Notes: generated by a model from the sequence alone, not told the origin. A stretch of DNA of 64,000 nucleotides from Vreelandella azerica (GCF_013112225.1 NZ_JABFHI010000002.1:682001-746000), one strand, 5' to 3'. Shown: positions 33,798-44,181, numbered from the stretch's first letter. Translations and numbers: made by a program.

Positions 33798-35552
33798 ATG
33801 CGTGCCAGTACACAATATGGCTACACTCATTGGGTTAGCAGCGTTGAGCCAGATTTATGTCGATTGGCTGAAAATTGGTTATATTCCGATGAGAAAGCCT
33901 CTCCTACATTCGCCATTCTTTTGCCTTTGCATGACGTTGAGTTTGAGCGCGTTGGCATGGCGGGCCTTAAGCAAACACTGCTTTCGTTGATGGCTCAGCG
34001 TTATTCCAAGTGGGAAGTCAGCATTGCACTTCCTGCTACGCTGAATGCCAAACAGGTAGCAGCTATTCGTCTGTTGGCTCACAATATATGCGCTAGCGCG
34101 GCCTATGTGAGCATTTGTCAGCAAGCCTCGTTAGCCGCTTTGACGCGTCATGCGTTTATTCAATCCTCTGGCGAAGGCACCTTATTTTTATCACCGGGTG
34201 ATATTCTTGCACCGCTGGCACTCAGCCGTATAGCGGATGCCTGGCTCGAAGCGCCGAGCTGCCAGCTGTTCTATGCCGATGAGGATGTGGTCGATAATGA
34301 AAAGCGGCGATCCCAGCCGTCCTTCAAGCCTGAATGGAATCCCGATCTGCTGCTCTCAACCCATTATGTTGGCAGAATGGCGGTCTATAAACGACGTATT
34401 TTATGGCGCCTTGAAGTCTATCAGGAGATCGGTGGGCGTGTGCGCAGTGATATGCGGCGTGATGATCTGGATTATGCTCGCGCATTGCGCTTTTTGGCTT
34501 GGCTGTCCCAACGGGAAACTTCGACGGTGGGTACGGTCAAGCGTTTACCCTGGATGCTGTACCATCGCCATATTGCTCACCATAAAGCAGACCAGAAGCG
34601 CTTGGATTATATCCCCTTACTGGTCGAAGACTGGGTAAAGCTCACCTTGCCGGGGTGTGAAGCAAGGGTGAGTCATGGCCAATTACCCTTTAGCGCTCAT
34701 GTCCGATGGCCCCTTGGTGAAAGGCCACCGTTAGTCAGTCTGCTGGTGCCTACCCGCGATGGCGTCGACATCCTCAGGCCTTGTGTCGACCGTATCCTAG
34801 CGCTGACGCACTACCGTCATTTCGAGCTATTAATTCTTGATAATCAGAGTACTTGCCCGCAAACATTGGCTTATCTGGCGGATGTTGCAGCGCGCGATTC
34901 ACGCGTTAAGGTATTGCATTGGCATCATCCGTTTAACTATTCGGCGATTAATAATTTCGGCGTGCGTCACGCTAATGGCGACATCATTGGCATGGTGAAT
35001 AACGATATTGAGCCGATCAATGGCGATTGGTTGAGCGAGATGGTTGGGCAGGTATTACGCCCTGACATCGGCTGTGTCGGGGCAAAGCTGTATTACCCGA
35101 ATGGAACCCTGCAACACGGTGGCGTCATTCTTGGATTGGGTGGCGTGGCTGGCCATGCGCACCGCTTCTTTCCGCGTCAGGCGGAGGGTTATTGCGGACG
35201 GTTGAAACTGACCCAGAATCTAACCGCAGTTACTGGCGCCTGTCTTTTAGTGCGCAAGGACGTATTCTACGAAGTGGGCGGGCTAAATGAGCAGAAACTG
35301 GCGGTTACCTTCAATGATGTGGACCTATGCCTGAAAGTTTACAAAGCGGGATATCGAAATCTGTGGACGCCTTATGCAGAACTTTATCATCATGAATCGA
35401 TTTCGCGTGGGGCTGATAATACGCCTAAAAAGCGCACTAGAAGATTGAGGGAAATGGCTTACATGCGTCGAACCTGGAGAGATCTGCTGAATCATGATCC
35501 TGCCTATAACCCTAACCTTACCTTGGCGTATGAGGATTTTTCGTTGCGTTAG
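33798..35552 (+). CDS. Two-domain GT2 glycosyltransferase
   Basis: A 584-residue frame with two GT2-like domains. The first (about residues 35-290) has AILLPLHDVEFERVGMAGLK, LFLSPGDILAP and YADEDVVDNEKRR (DXD). The second (about 310-560) has PPLVSLLVPTRDGVDILRPC, LLILDNQSTCPQT, NNDIEPINGDWL and TGACLLVRKDVFYEVGGLNE. Such bi-domain enzymes often add rhamnose-type sugars in O-antigen and capsule loci; the specificity here is unknown. It continues in frame from 33228 across one TGA. A hairpin with T-run follows at 35604. Confidence 0.88.
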   Translation: MRASTQYGYTHWVSSVEPDLCRLAENWLYSDEKASPTFAILLPLHDVEFERVGMAGLKQTLLSLMAQRYSKWEVSIALPATLNAKQVAAIRLLAHNICASAAYVSICQQASLAALTRHAFIQSSGEGTLFLSPGDILAPLALSRIADAWLEAPSCQLFYADEDVVDNEKRRSQPSFKPEWNPDLLLSTHYVGRMAVYKRRILWRLEVYQEIGGRVRSDMRRDDLDYARALRFLAWLSQRETSTVGTVKRLPWMLYHRHIAHHKADQKRLDYIPLLVEDWVKLTLPGCEARVSHGQLPFSAHVRWPLGERPPLVSLLVPTRDGVDILRPCVDRILALTHYRHFELLILDNQSTCPQTLAYLADVAARDSRVKVLHWHHPFNYSAINNFGVRHANGDIIGMVNNDIEPINGDWLSEMVGQVLRPDIGCVGAKLYYPNGTLQHGGVILGLGGVAGHAHRFFPRQAEGYCGRLKLTQNLTAVTGACLLVRKDVFYEVGGLNEQKLAVTFNDVDLCLKVYKAGYRNLWTPYAELYHHESISRGADNTPKKRTRRLREMAYMRRTWRDLLNHDPAYNPNLTLAYEDFSLR

Positions 35553-35553
35553 G

Positions 35554-35582
35554 CGAGTGAGGAGTGAGGAGTGAGGAGTGAG
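35554..35582. repeat. Short heptanucleotide array, G-rich orientation
   Basis: Four copies of GAGTGAG/GAGGAGT-like units immediately after the glycosyltransferase stop. It is the G-strand version of the arrays found upstream of kpsM and kpsT. Confidence 0.85.
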
Positions 35583-35603
35583 CGCTGGTTAGTATTAAGC
35601 GAT

Positions 35604-35657
35604 GGGGCGCGGCCGACCGAGGATATCTATTTCCTTGAATCAGCCGCGCCCCTTTTT
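35604..35657 (+). terminator. Rho-independent terminator-like hairpin
   Basis: A perfect 10-bp stem GGGGCGCGGC (35604-35613) with GCCGCGCCCC (35643-35652), a 29-base loop and five T bases. It lies 50 bp after the glycosyltransferase stop. The loop is longer than usual. Confidence 0.65.
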
Positions 35658-35704
35658 GCAGATTTCTGGCAACGGTTGGGGAGAAAATAGACGAAGGAAA
35701 TAAG

Positions 35705-35956
35705 ATGTTTTCTGAGCGATTTGGGCTATCTGTTTTGGTTACTCGACATGCACGTGAACGAATGTTTCAAAGAGGGGTCTCGGAGATTGAGCTGCATGAT
35801 CTATTAGAAACAGGAGTAACACGTTATAAAGATGACAGTCGGTTATGGATAGCTAAAGAGTTTGATTTTCGGAGTGATAATTTGCTTCGTGTGGCTGTAA
35901 CATTAGAGGCTCGATTGGTAGTTAAAACGGTAATGCACTATTTCGAAGGGGAGTAA
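35705..35956 (+). CDS. DUF4258 family protein (putative toxin)
   Basis: An 83-residue protein beginning FGLSVLVTRHARERMFQRGV, then DDSRLWIAKEFDF and LVVKTVMHYFEGE, which is the DUF4258 fold (RelE/BrnT-like in size and charge). It is followed four bases later by a DUF2283 protein; this pair is a recurrent predicted toxin-antitoxin set. No experiment is known to me. Preceded by AAGGAAATAAG. Confidence 0.75.
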   Translation: MFSERFGLSVLVTRHARERMFQRGVSEIELHDLLETGVTRYKDDSRLWIAKEFDFRSDNLLRVAVTLEARLVVKTVMHYFEGE

Positions 35957-35960
35957 TTTC

Positions 35961-36152
35961 ATGAGAACAACTTACGATGACGCTGATGATATTCTTGTGC
36001 TCCATCTTTCTGAAAAGCCGATAGTGAAAGAAGTTTCTCAGGATTGGAATACCCATATAAGCTATGCGAACGACGGGTCGATTGTTGAAATTGTGATTCT
36101 TGAGGCGTCTAAGCAAGGCGCATGGCCATTGTTGAGAAGCTATGCAGCATGA
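35961..36152 (+). CDS. DUF2283 family protein (putative antitoxin)
   Basis: A 63-residue protein: MRTTYDDADDILVLHLSEKP, then SYANDGSIVEIVILEAS, the full DUF2283 domain. The GGGGAG before its ATG overlaps the end of the DUF4258 gene, so the two are co-translated. Probably the antidote of the DUF4258 protein; this is inferred from gene pairing only. Confidence 0.75.
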   Translation: MRTTYDDADDILVLHLSEKPIVKEVSQDWNTHISYANDGSIVEIVILEASKQGAWPLLRSYAA

Positions 36153-36288
36153 CAAGTCGCGAGTAGTAAGGTTGACATCACTATATTCTTTAAAAGAATC
36201 ATAAAATTATTTTTTATTCTTTTATGTTCTTTTCGTTGGCGGTCTATCATGGTGGCATTCTCCATCTTTTAACAGAGGAGGTGCGATC

Positions 36289-37041
36289 ATGGCGTATTCC
36301 GCCCATCACACTGAACATGCATCACCTGTTACTGGCATCACCCGTTTTGAACCATCGTCCGCTGAGCTGGGTGCTGCTAACACAGTATTGGAGCAGCAGC
36401 CCGCTGAGGCGCGGGTTGAGTGGGCGTTGGAACACCTGCCGGGAGCGTTTGTACTGAGTTCCAGCTTTGGTATTCAGTCGGCGGTTCTCTTGCATCTGGC
36501 GACCCGTATCAAGCCAGACCTGCCGGTGTTACTGGTAGACACCGGCTACCTGTTCAAAGAGACCTATCAGTTTATTGATACCCTTACTGAGCGCTTGCAG
36601 CTGAACCTGCAGGTCGTGACTCCGCAGATGTCGCCCGCGCGGCTGGAAACTCTTTACGGCAAACTCTGGGAACAGGGTGCCGAGGGGATTAACGGCTACA
36701 ACCAGCTGATGAAGGTCACGCCTATGGAGCAGGCATTGGAAGATCTTCAGGTGGGCACCTGGTTCGCCGGGTTGCGTCGCCAACAATCCGGTTCTCGTCA
36801 GGCCCGCCCGGTAGTAGAGCAGCGTCAGGATGGCCGCTATAAGGTCTACCCGCTGATTGACTGGGATAACCGCGATATCCACCGTTACCTGACCCGCCAT
36901 GAGTTGCCCTACCACCCACTGTGGGAAGAAGGCTACGTGACCGTCGGCGATTGGCACACCAGCCAGCCCCTACGCCCCGGCATGCAGGAAGAAGATACCC
37001 GCTTCTTCGGCCTGCAGCGCGAATGTGGTTTGCATGTTTGA
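36289..37041 (+). CDS. cysH: Phosphoadenylylsulfate (PAPS) reductase
   Basis: A 250-residue cytoplasmic enzyme that reduces PAPS to sulfite using thioredoxin. [20 protein letters not shown] is the nucleotide loop, [17 protein letters not shown] and [15 protein letters not shown] follow, and the C-terminal catalytic ECGLH is present. The two CC pairs of APS reductases that bind an iron-sulfur cluster are absent, so PAPS rather than APS is the likely substrate. GAGGAGG precedes the ATG. The upstream 130 bp is AT-rich with TTGACA at 36172 and a near-palindrome ATTCTTTAAAAGAAT, a possible regulator site. Confidence 0.95.
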   Translation: MAYSAHHTEHASPVTGITRFEPSSAELGAANTVLEQQPAEARVEWALEHLPGAFVLSSSFGIQSAVLLHLATRIKPDLPVLLVDTGYLFKETYQFIDTLTERLQLNLQVVTPQMSPARLETLYGKLWEQGAEGINGYNQLMKVTPMEQALEDLQVGTWFAGLRRQQSGSRQARPVVEQRQDGRYKVYPLIDWDNRDIHRYLTRHELPYHPLWEEGYVTVGDWHTSQPLRPGMQEEDTRFFGLQRECGLHV

Positions 37042-37042
37042 G

Positions 37043-37147
37043 GGTGGTGAATGGTGAGTAGTGAATGGTGAGTAGTGAATGGTGAGTAGTGAGTAGTGAA
37101 TGGTAAGTAGTAACATCTCACGACTCACGACTCACGACTCACGATCC
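37043..37147. repeat. Inverted pair of heptanucleotide arrays between cysH and the SLC13 gene
   Basis: G-rich units GTGAATG/GTGAGTA (about nine copies, 37043-37108) face four C-rich units ACTCACG (37116-37146). The two arms can pair into a long hairpin in the gap between convergent genes, where it could act as a terminator. Confidence 0.92.
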
Positions 37148-37148
37148 A

Positions 37149-38874
37149 CTAAAACGGAAACACCAGCGGGGTCAGGATCAGCACGGCGGCGGAGTAGACA
37201 AGACTGACGGGTAAACCGGTTTTTAGAAAGTCGCTGATGCGGTAACGCCCGGGTGAGTAGACCATCAGGTGGGTCTGGTAGCCAAAGGGAATCAAAAAGC
37301 AGGCGCTGGCGCCGTAGGCAACCGCCATAACAAACGGCAGCGGGTCGGCGCCAAAGGCTTGGGCGGTACTCCAGGCCACGGAAATGCCAACGCTGCAGCG
37401 GCGTTGTTGGTAACGGTTTCGGTCAATAGCAGGGTGAGAAGGTAGCAACCAATAAAGGCCGCATAGATCCCATAGTCACTGAACATGGCCTGCATGCCTT
37501 CCGTGAGCAGAGCCGCTGCGCCTGAGGCTTCCAGCGCCTGGGCGATGGCCAGCGCTGAACCAATGATCAGCCATAGCTCAAACGGAAAGCGGCGGCGCAA
37601 CTCGGTCACGCTGAGCACCTTGCCGACCAGTAAGCCGCCAAGTAGCAGCATCAGGCCGTGAAATAGCGGTAAAAGGTTAAAGGTCGCAAGCCCGATCACG
37701 GCCATAAAACCGCTGAGCGTCAGCAGGCTCTCACGCCGATTGAGTTGGGGGCGTTTGAAACTGCCGCTGAGCAGGTGGAAGTTGCGGTCCAGATTGCGAT
37801 GCTGGCGAAAATCGGCGCTGACCGCCAGAAGTAAGCAATCACCTACGCGCAGTGGAATCTTGCCCAGCTGGCCTTCAAGACGCTTTTCTCCCCGCCTTAT
37901 GCCCACCACGCCCGCGCTGAACATGCTACGGAAATCCACATCCTGCAGGGTTTTGCCGGGCAGTTCTGATTCATGAGAAATCACCACTTCCACCAGGTTG
38001 GTGGCCAGTACATCGTCGGCCTGATGCCCGAACAGAGTCAGGCCGGGAAAGCGCTGCAGGGCCTGAACCTTGTTGGTTTCGCCGGTAAACACCAGGGTGT
38101 CGTCGGGCTGCAGCAGCTCATCCGGTCCCACTGGGCTGATCAGGCGGCCATGGCGCTCGATTTCCAGTAGGTAAAGACCTTCCAGGCGGCGCAGGCCGTT
38201 GTCCTCGATGCTTTTACCCACCATGGGTGAGTTGGCATGCAGGTCGGCGGCCAGAAAATAGGAGAGCTTTTCATCGGTGTCTTCAGGGTGATGGTGAGGC
38301 AGTTTCTGAGCGCGCCAGAGCAGTACACCAAAGGTGATCAGGGCCACGGGCAGCCCAACCAGTGCAAATTGGAACATGCCCAGCTCGCTGCCGTTGGCAT
38401 TCAGATAGAAAGAATTGACCACCAGGTTAGTGGAGGTACCGACCAGGGTGGTGACACCGCCGAGAATGGAGGCATAGGACAGCGGAATCAGCAAACGCGA
38501 AGGGGCGATACGCGACTGGCGCGATATGGCCCCAGAAAGGCCGCTACCACGGCCGTATTGTTCAAAAACGCGGAAAGCACCGCTGTGGTGCCCATCAGGC
38601 GCGCCGTTGCGAAGCGTGGGCTGCCCTTGAGCAGGTGACTGGAGAGCCAGTCAAGCAGCGGGGAACGTTCCAGGGCCAGCGATACCAGCAACAGGAGCAA
38701 TAGCGTTGCCAGCGCCGGGTTGGTGTATTGGGCCAGCAGAACGGAGGTGTCCACCAGGCCAGCGACCAGGTAGGCGCCTGCCAGGCTGACAAAGGCTGTT
38801 GCCGGTTTGACTTTTCCGCTGATCAGACTGGCAAGCAGCACAGCGATGGAAGCGAGAACCGCCCAGGGCGTCAT
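37149..38874 (-). CDS. SLC13-family permease with RCK_C domains, two frameshifts
   Basis: Three frames form one protein of about 575 residues. The first has FVSLAGAYLVAGLVDTSVLL and AVLSAFLNNTAVVAAFLGP; the second has LLIPLSYASILGGVTTLVGT followed by STNLVVNSF, then two TrkA-C-like domains (VDFRSMFSAGVVGIRRGEKR) and more membrane helices; the third has AWSTAQAFGADPLPFVMAV and PFGYQTHLMVYSPGRY. The breaks (about 38520 and 37387) are repaired by one extra C each. SLC13 carriers move di-/tri-carboxylates or sulfate with sodium. With cysH, cysD and cysNC around it, sulfate is the likely substrate, but that is inferred. Confidence 0.88.
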
Positions 38875-39011
38875 TGGTCATTATCCTTGCATGTGAACGG
38901 GTGACTTGCTCAATTTTACGCAGCCTTTTATGATGGTGTCTAACAGTTGATTGGAAATAGCGTTTATTTGTAATTTTTATGCATGTATAACAGTGAGTTA
39001 AAGATTTTTAA

Positions 39012-39899
39012 ATGACTAAACATTTATCGCCTGAAAAGCTGAATGAGCGCCGCATCAAAGCGGTTCAGCTGCGCTTGGACGGTCTCACTGTGGTGCAGGT
39101 ATGTGAACGCACAGGGCTTTCTGCACCCACTGTTTCTGCTGCCTGGAAAGCGTTTCGTGAAGGAGGATGGGCAGCGGTGCCCGTTAGGCCTCGTGGCCGC
39201 CATAAAGGGCAGGCCAATGTGCTGGCGCCTGCATTGAAAGCAACGCTATGGCAATGCCTACATGAGCTGCCACCTGTGGGCGAGCCTGGATGGAATAGCG
39301 CCGATCTGGCGCAGTGCCTTGAAAAAGCGCATAGCCAGCCGGTTAGCCAGCGGGCGGTGGAGCACTGGTGGGAGGAAGAGCATCTAAAGCGCGAGGCCTG
39401 GCCGCTGGGTTCCTTGAGCAAGGAGCGCTCAATGCGTGGCCGTTGGTATCGCCAGGCGGTCGCCCCTGTGTTCAAACAGCTCAACAGCGCCGCGCAGCGC
39501 TGGCAGGGTGGAGTACGCCATCTGTCACATCCTGATGGCTCCCTCTATCAAATCTATTTACATGGTTCTCGCGGCCGGTTGTGGATGCGCTCTTTCAGGC
39601 GCCCGCCGGTGGCTGAGGATTATCTGATAACGCTGAAGGCACTGGCCGCCAATGGCCCGGCTGCGCTGGTGTTTCACGGTGCTGCCTTGAGCGCTGCCCC
39701 TGAGCTAACGGCGTGGCTGGCCGCTCAGCGGGATTTTTGGCTGGTGCCTGTACCCGCCGATATTGGCCTGGTGCCCGGCGAATCTGTTCGCGCTGGCGCA
39801 AAAAGTACTGTTTTTAATAACTGTATTTCCAATGGCTGTGTTCCTCATAACCGGGCTTCCAACAACCCTGATTCCAATAGCAAGCAGGTAAAACGATGA
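39012..39899 (+). CDS. HTH protein related to IS630-type transposase N-terminus
   Basis: A 295-residue protein whose first 130 residues look like the HTH/winged-helix part of IS630 transposases ([55 protein letters not shown]). The catalytic part is divergent and I see no convincing DDE triad; [20 protein letters not shown] may be its relic. The C-terminal 30 residues are low-complexity ([20 protein letters not shown]). Its end overlaps the cysD start by four bases, so it is translationally coupled to cysD and could be a domesticated regulator of sulfate assimilation. No inverted repeats flank it. Confidence 0.7.
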   Translation: MTKHLSPEKLNERRIKAVQLRLDGLTVVQVCERTGLSAPTVSAAWKAFREGGWAAVPVRPRGRHKGQANVLAPALKATLWQCLHELPPVGEPGWNSADLAQCLEKAHSQPVSQRAVEHWWEEEHLKREAWPLGSLSKERSMRGRWYRQAVAPVFKQLNSAAQRWQGGVRHLSHPDGSLYQIYLHGSRGRLWMRSFRRPPVAEDYLITLKALAANGPAALVFHGAALSAAPELTAWLAAQRDFWLVPVPADIGLVPGESVRAGAKSTVFNNCISNGCVPHNRASNNPDSNSKQVKR

Positions 39900-40798
39900 C
39901 ATCTCTTACCCATTTACAACGTCTGGAGGCAGAAAGCATCCAGATCATGCGGGAAGTGGTCGCCGAGACCGACAATCCCGTGATGCTTTATTCTGTCGGC
40001 AAGGACAGTGCAGTCATGCTGCACCTGGCACGTAAGGCGTTTGCACCCTCGCCACCGCCTTTTCCGCTGATGCACGTCGACACACGCTGGAAATTCCGGG
40101 CCATGTACGAATTCCGTGATGATATGGCGCGTGATATCGGCATGGAGCTGATTGTGCATATCAACCCGGAAGGGGTTGAGAAAAACGTTAATCCGTTTAC
40201 CCATGGGTCGGCGATTCATACCGAGATCATGAAGACCGAGGGTCTGAAGCAGGCGCTGGATAAATACGGCTTTGATGCAGCCTTTGGGGGCGCCCGCCGC
40301 GACGAGGAGAAATCCCGCGCCAAAGAGCGTGTCTTCTCTTTCCGTACCGCCCAGCATCGCTGGGACCCGAAAAACCAGCGCCCTGAGCTGTGGAAAATCT
40401 ACAACACCCGCAAGCACAAGGGTGAGTCGATTCGTGTCTTCCCACTGTCCAACTGGACGGAACTGGATATCTGGCAGTATATCTATCTGCAGAACATTCC
40501 GATTGTGCCGCTTTACTACTCTGCCGAGCGTCCTGTGGTTGAACGTGATGGCACCCTGATCATGGTCGATGATAAGCGTATGCCGTTGGAGCCGGGTGAG
40601 GTGCCGATGATGCGCAAGGTGCGTTTCCGTACCCTGGGCTGCTACCCGCTGACCGGCGCCATTGAGTCGGAAGCCGACACGCTGCCGGCGATTATTCAGG
40701 AAATGCTGTTAACCAATACCTCGGAACGTCAGGGGCGCGTGATCGATAACGACAGCGCCGCCTCGATGGAGAAGAAAAAGCAGGAGGGCTACTTCTAA
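39896..40798 (+). CDS. cysD: Sulfate adenylyltransferase small subunit
   Basis: A 300-residue subunit of ATP sulfurylase that makes APS from ATP and sulfate. [20 protein letters not shown] is the PP-loop, followed by [39 protein letters not shown] and the C-terminal [12 protein letters not shown], all canonical. It overlaps both neighbours: four bases with the HTH gene before and one base (TAATG) with cysNC after. It works as a heterodimer with CysN. Confidence 0.97.
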   Translation: MTSLTHLQRLEAESIQIMREVVAETDNPVMLYSVGKDSAVMLHLARKAFAPSPPPFPLMHVDTRWKFRAMYEFRDDMARDIGMELIVHINPEGVEKNVNPFTHGSAIHTEIMKTEGLKQALDKYGFDAAFGGARRDEEKSRAKERVFSFRTAQHRWDPKNQRPELWKIYNTRKHKGESIRVFPLSNWTELDIWQYIYLQNIPIVPLYYSAERPVVERDGTLIMVDDKRMPLEPGEVPMMRKVRFRTLGCYPLTGAIESEADTLPAIIQEMLLTNTSERQGRVIDNDSAASMEKKKQEGYF

Positions 40799-42702
40799 TG
40801 GCACATTCATCCGATATGATCGCCGCCGACATCGAGGGCTATCTGAAGTCCCATGAGAGTAAGGGGCTGCTGCGCTTTATCACCTGTGGCAGCGTTGATG
40901 ACGGCAAGAGCACCCTGATTGGCCGCCTGCTGTTTGAATCCAAGCTGCTGTTTGAAGACCAACTGGCTTCCATCGAAGCGGACTCCAAAAAGTATGGCAC
41001 CCAGGGCGGGGATATGGATTTTGCCCTGCTGGTGGATGGCCTGGCGGCAGAGCGTGAGCAGGGCATTACCATCGATGTTGCCTACCGCTTTTTCTCTACC
41101 GACAAGCGTAAGTTTATCGTTGCGGATACCCCCGGCCACGAACAGTACACCCGTAATATGGTCACCGGTGCCTCCAATGCGGATGCCGCCATCCTGATGG
41201 TGGATGCGCGTCATGGCATCATGACCCAGACCCGTCGCCACAGCTTTCTGATGTCGCTGATGGGAATGCGTAGGGTGATCGTGGCCATCAACAAGATGGA
41301 CCTGGTTGATTATTCCAAGGCCCGCTTTGATGAAATCGTCGAGGAATACCGCGAGTTTGCCAAGCAGTTGGGCCTGGAGAATATTACTTTCATCCCGATG
41401 TCGGCGCTCAAGGGCGATAACGTTATCGAGCATAGCGCGAAAATGCCCTGGTACCACGGCACGACTCTGATGGGGTATCTGGAAACCGTGGAGGTGGATG
41501 ACGAGCGGCTGCAGCGCAATCCCTTCCGCATGGCCGTTCAGTGGGTCAATCGTCCGAACCTGGATTTCCGCGGTTTTACCGGGATGATTTCCAGCGGTGT
41601 GATCACGCCGGGCGATGAAATTCGCGTACAGCCGTCAGGTAGCACCAGCAAGGTATCGCGCATCTATACCTATGATGGCGACCTGGAACAGGCTGTGGCA
41701 GGGCAGTCGGTCACGCTGCTGATGGAAGATGAAATTGATATCTCTCGTGGCGATATTATTTCTGGTGTGGATTCGCCCGCGCAGACCGCTGACCAGTTTG
41801 AAACCTCGCTGGTGTGGATGCATGACGAACCGCTGCTGCCTGGCCGCCCTTACCTGATGAAGCTGGGCACTCAGACGGTGTCGGCGACCGTCACCGATAT
41901 CAAGTATCAGGTCAACGTCAATACCCTGGAGCATACCGCCAGCAAGCAGCTGGATCTGAATGCCATTGGTGTGTGCACCCTGAGCCTGAACAAGGCGGTG
42001 GCGTTTGACCCCTACAAGGAAAATCAAGATACCGGTGGCTTTATCCTGATCGACCGTATGACCAACAATACGGTCGGGGCGGGCATGCTCAACTTTGCTC
42101 TGCGCCGTAGCCAGAATATCCACATGCAGCATGTGGATATCGGCAAGCCGCAGCGCGCGGAAGCCAAGGTGCAAAAGCCAGCGGTCTTGTGGTTCACCGG
42201 CCTTTCCGGGGCAGGCAAGTCAACCATTGCCAACCTGGTTGAGCAGAAGCTTTATGCTCAGGGCCAGCATACCTATCTGCTGGACGGCGATAACGTGCGC
42301 CACGGCCTGAACCGCGATCTTGGCTTTACCGATGCTGACCGGGTCGAGAATATCCGCCGTGTCTCTGAAGTGGCCAAGCTGATGGTGGATGCTGGCCTGA
42401 TTGTGCTGACAGCCTTTATTTCACCGTTCCGCAGCGAACGCCGTATGGCGCGCGACCTGCTGGACGAGGGTGAGTTCATCGAGATCTTTGTTGATACGCC
42501 GCTGGATGTTGCTGAAGAGCGCGACCCCAAAGGGTTATACAAGAAGGCGCGTCGCGGTGAGTTGCAGAACTTCACCGGGATTGATTCTGCTTATGAAGCA
42601 CCTGAGTCAGCGGAAATTCACCTGCATACGGCAAAAATGCAGCCGGAAGACGCCGCCGATGCGGTTATCAAGGCGCTGCGTGAACGCGGCCTGATTAACT
42701 GA
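40798..42702 (+). CDS. cysNC: Bifunctional sulfate adenylyltransferase large subunit / APS kinase
   Basis: A 634-residue fusion. Residues 1-450 are CysN, a GTPase that drives ATP sulfurylase: [37 protein letters not shown] and [11 protein letters not shown]. Residues ~455-634 are CysC, which phosphorylates APS to [41 protein letters not shown] and [20 protein letters not shown] feeds CysH for cysteine synthesis and is the donor for sulfotransferases. A terminator follows at 42718. Confidence 0.97.
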   Translation: MAHSSDMIAADIEGYLKSHESKGLLRFITCGSVDDGKSTLIGRLLFESKLLFEDQLASIEADSKKYGTQGGDMDFALLVDGLAAEREQGITIDVAYRFFSTDKRKFIVADTPGHEQYTRNMVTGASNADAAILMVDARHGIMTQTRRHSFLMSLMGMRRVIVAINKMDLVDYSKARFDEIVEEYREFAKQLGLENITFIPMSALKGDNVIEHSAKMPWYHGTTLMGYLETVEVDDERLQRNPFRMAVQWVNRPNLDFRGFTGMISSGVITPGDEIRVQPSGSTSKVSRIYTYDGDLEQAVAGQSVTLLMEDEIDISRGDIISGVDSPAQTADQFETSLVWMHDEPLLPGRPYLMKLGTQTVSATVTDIKYQVNVNTLEHTASKQLDLNAIGVCTLSLNKAVAFDPYKENQDTGGFILIDRMTNNTVGAGMLNFALRRSQNIHMQHVDIGKPQRAEAKVQKPAVLWFTGLSGAGKSTIANLVEQKLYAQGQHTYLLDGDNVRHGLNRDLGFTDADRVENIRRVSEVAKLMVDAGLIVLTAFISPFRSERRMARDLLDEGEFIEIFVDTPLDVAEERDPKGLYKKARRGELQNFTGIDSAYEAPESAEIHLHTAKMQPEDAADAVIKALRERGLIN

Positions 42703-42717
42703 TAGCCGACTGACTTT

Positions 42718-42748
42718 CCCCGCTGGCCCTTGGCTGGCGGGTTTTTTT
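42718..42748 (+). terminator. Terminator after cysNC
   Basis: CCCGC (42718-42722) pairs with GCGGG (42737-42741), with partial pairing inside, and seven T bases follow. It separates cysNC from cysQ, which has its own ribosome site. Confidence 0.7.
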
Positions 42749-42784
42749 ATGGGTTGAGCGACACACCATCGCAAGGACAAGAAC

Positions 42785-43558
42785 ATGGCAATAATTGACC
42801 AGGCGCTGTTGGAAAACGCTGAAGCGATTGCCCGCCAGGCAGGCGAGGCGATCATGACCGTCTACGCGCGGGAATTCAGCGTCGAAGAGAAAGAAGACAA
42901 GAGCCCCTTGACCGAAGCTGACAAAGCCGCCAATGAGATTATCGTTAAAGGTCTGAACGCCTTGCCTCATGGGATCCCGGTATTGTCGGAAGAAGACGAG
43001 GCGGGTTTTACAGGGGTAGATAACGATGGCCGCTATTGGCTGGTTGACCCGCTGGATGGCACCAAGGAGTTTATCAAGCGTAACGGTGAGTTTACCGTCA
43101 ATATCGCCTTGATTGAGCAGGGCAAGCCGGTGCTGGGCGTCGTCATCGCGCCTGCTCTGGGAACCGCCTATCTGGCTGCTCAGGGCCTTGGTGCCGTCAA
43201 GGTGGATGACAATGGCCAGCGCCATGAGATTCAGGTGGCAGGCAAGCCTGCCGCTGGCACCTCCTGGCGCGTGGTTGGCAGCCGTTCTCACCCCAGCCCG
43301 GACCTGGCCGCCTGGTTAGACCAGCTCGATGCGCATGAAATGGTGCCGATGGGCAGTTCGCTTAAACTATGCGCCATCGCCGAAGGGGAAGCGGATGTCT
43401 ACCCGCGCTTAGGTCCCACCTGTTTGTGGGATACCGCCGCCGCCCACGCCGTCGTCGAACAGGCCGGTGGCCGGGTAGAAACCCTGGAAGGCACGCCGCT
43501 GAGCTACGCCACCCCCGCTGAAAAACTCAACCCGCATTTTGTGGTATGGGGGGGATAA
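42785..43558 (+). CDS. cysQ: 3'(2'),5'-bisphosphate nucleotidase
   Basis: A 257-residue inositol-monophosphatase fold enzyme that hydrolyses PAP, the by-product of PAPS use, to AMP. DKSPLTEADKAANEIIVKGL, VLSEEDEAGF, WLVDPLDGTKEFIKRNGEFT and LGPTCLWDTAAAHAVVEQAGG are the metal and substrate motifs. It is well placed after cysDNC. CysQ would be needed both for CysH and for any sulfotransferase. CAAGGACAAGAAC precedes the ATG. Confidence 0.95.
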   Translation: MAIIDQALLENAEAIARQAGEAIMTVYAREFSVEEKEDKSPLTEADKAANEIIVKGLNALPHGIPVLSEEDEAGFTGVDNDGRYWLVDPLDGTKEFIKRNGEFTVNIALIEQGKPVLGVVIAPALGTAYLAAQGLGAVKVDDNGQRHEIQVAGKPAAGTSWRVVGSRSHPSPDLAAWLDQLDAHEMVPMGSSLKLCAIAEGEADVYPRLGPTCLWDTAAAHAVVEQAGGRVETLEGTPLSYATPAEKLNPHFVVWGG

Positions 43559-43562
43559 GTAA

Positions 43563-43596
43563 GCGCCCTGCGGGCTTGTGAGCGCCCTGCGGGCTT
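43563..43596. repeat. Direct repeat with hairpin potential between cysQ and rfaH
   Basis: GCGCCCTGCGGGCTT occurs at 43563-43577 and again at 43582-43596. Each copy contains the palindrome GCCCTGCGGGC and could form a small hairpin followed by T bases, a possible terminator pair for the convergent genes. Confidence 0.8.
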
Positions 43597-43651
43597 TAGG
43601 CTGATGAGAGGTGACTCCTCTCAAGCGCGAAGCGCGCTCACTCCTCCCTCC

Positions 43652-44164
43652 TCACTCTTTACTCAGCTGGTGCACGCTCATTTCGATGTGCTGGGGGCGT
43701 TGGAGCATGTTGATCAGCACGATGGCGCGCTCTTCGCCTTTGGTGCTTTTGAAGATGGCTTCGAGGTTCTTGAACGGCCCTTCCGTAATGGTGACTTTTT
43801 GCCCCGGAGTGAAGTAGCTGTGGATGCCTTCCTGCTTGTGAGGTTGCTGTTTGAGGGTTTCAATCAGCGCATCGGAGACGGGCACCGGGGTATCGCCAAA
43901 GGTCAGCAGCCTGAGCACGCCTCGGGTTGAGCGAATCGGCCGCCAGTTGCTGGCAATCTGATCCAGGCGGATAAACAGATAATGCGGAAACAGCGGTTCA
44001 CAGACAGTGGTCAGTTTGCCGTTGCGTTTTCGCTGAGTATTCAGCACCGGGTGAAAAACGTCGTATGCCTGGTTGCCCAGATTTTCTGCCGCCCGGAATG
44101 ATTCTCCCCCTTTGCACTGAATCACGTACCAGGCGGGTTCCGGGTTATTGATAGGCACGGACAT
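43652..44164 (-). CDS. rfaH: RfaH transcription antiterminator (NusG paralogue)
   Basis: A 170-residue NusG-family protein. AWYVIQCKGGESFRAAENLG, FHPVLNTQRKRNGKLTTVCE, EPLFPHYLFIRLD and RSTRGVLRLLTFGDTPVPV are the NGN domain of RfaH, including the basic segment that reads the ops site; FTPGQKVTITEGPFKNLEAI is the KOW domain. ATG at 44164 follows AAGGAT. It is the last gene of the PKS operon. RfaH acts at operons with an ops element, and one is present at 3309-3320 in this window. Confidence 0.95.
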   Translation of the reverse strand: MSVPINNPEPAWYVIQCKGGESFRAAENLGNQAYDVFHPVLNTQRKRNGKLTTVCEPLFPHYLFIRLDQIASNWRPIRSTRGVLRLLTFGDTPVPVSDALIETLKQQPHKQEGIHSYFTPGQKVTITEGPFKNLEAIFKSTKGEERAIVLINMLQRPQHIEMSVHQLSKE

Positions 44165-44181
44165 GGACAATCCTTGTGGTT

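Noticed and set aside
39012..39899. Intact insertion sequence
   Set aside because: No terminal inverted repeats or target duplications, and no clear DDE catalytic residues; only a transposase-like HTH is left.
43563..43596. Insertion footprint between cysQ and rfaH
   Set aside because: Two short GC-rich direct repeats are better explained as terminator hairpins of convergent genes.
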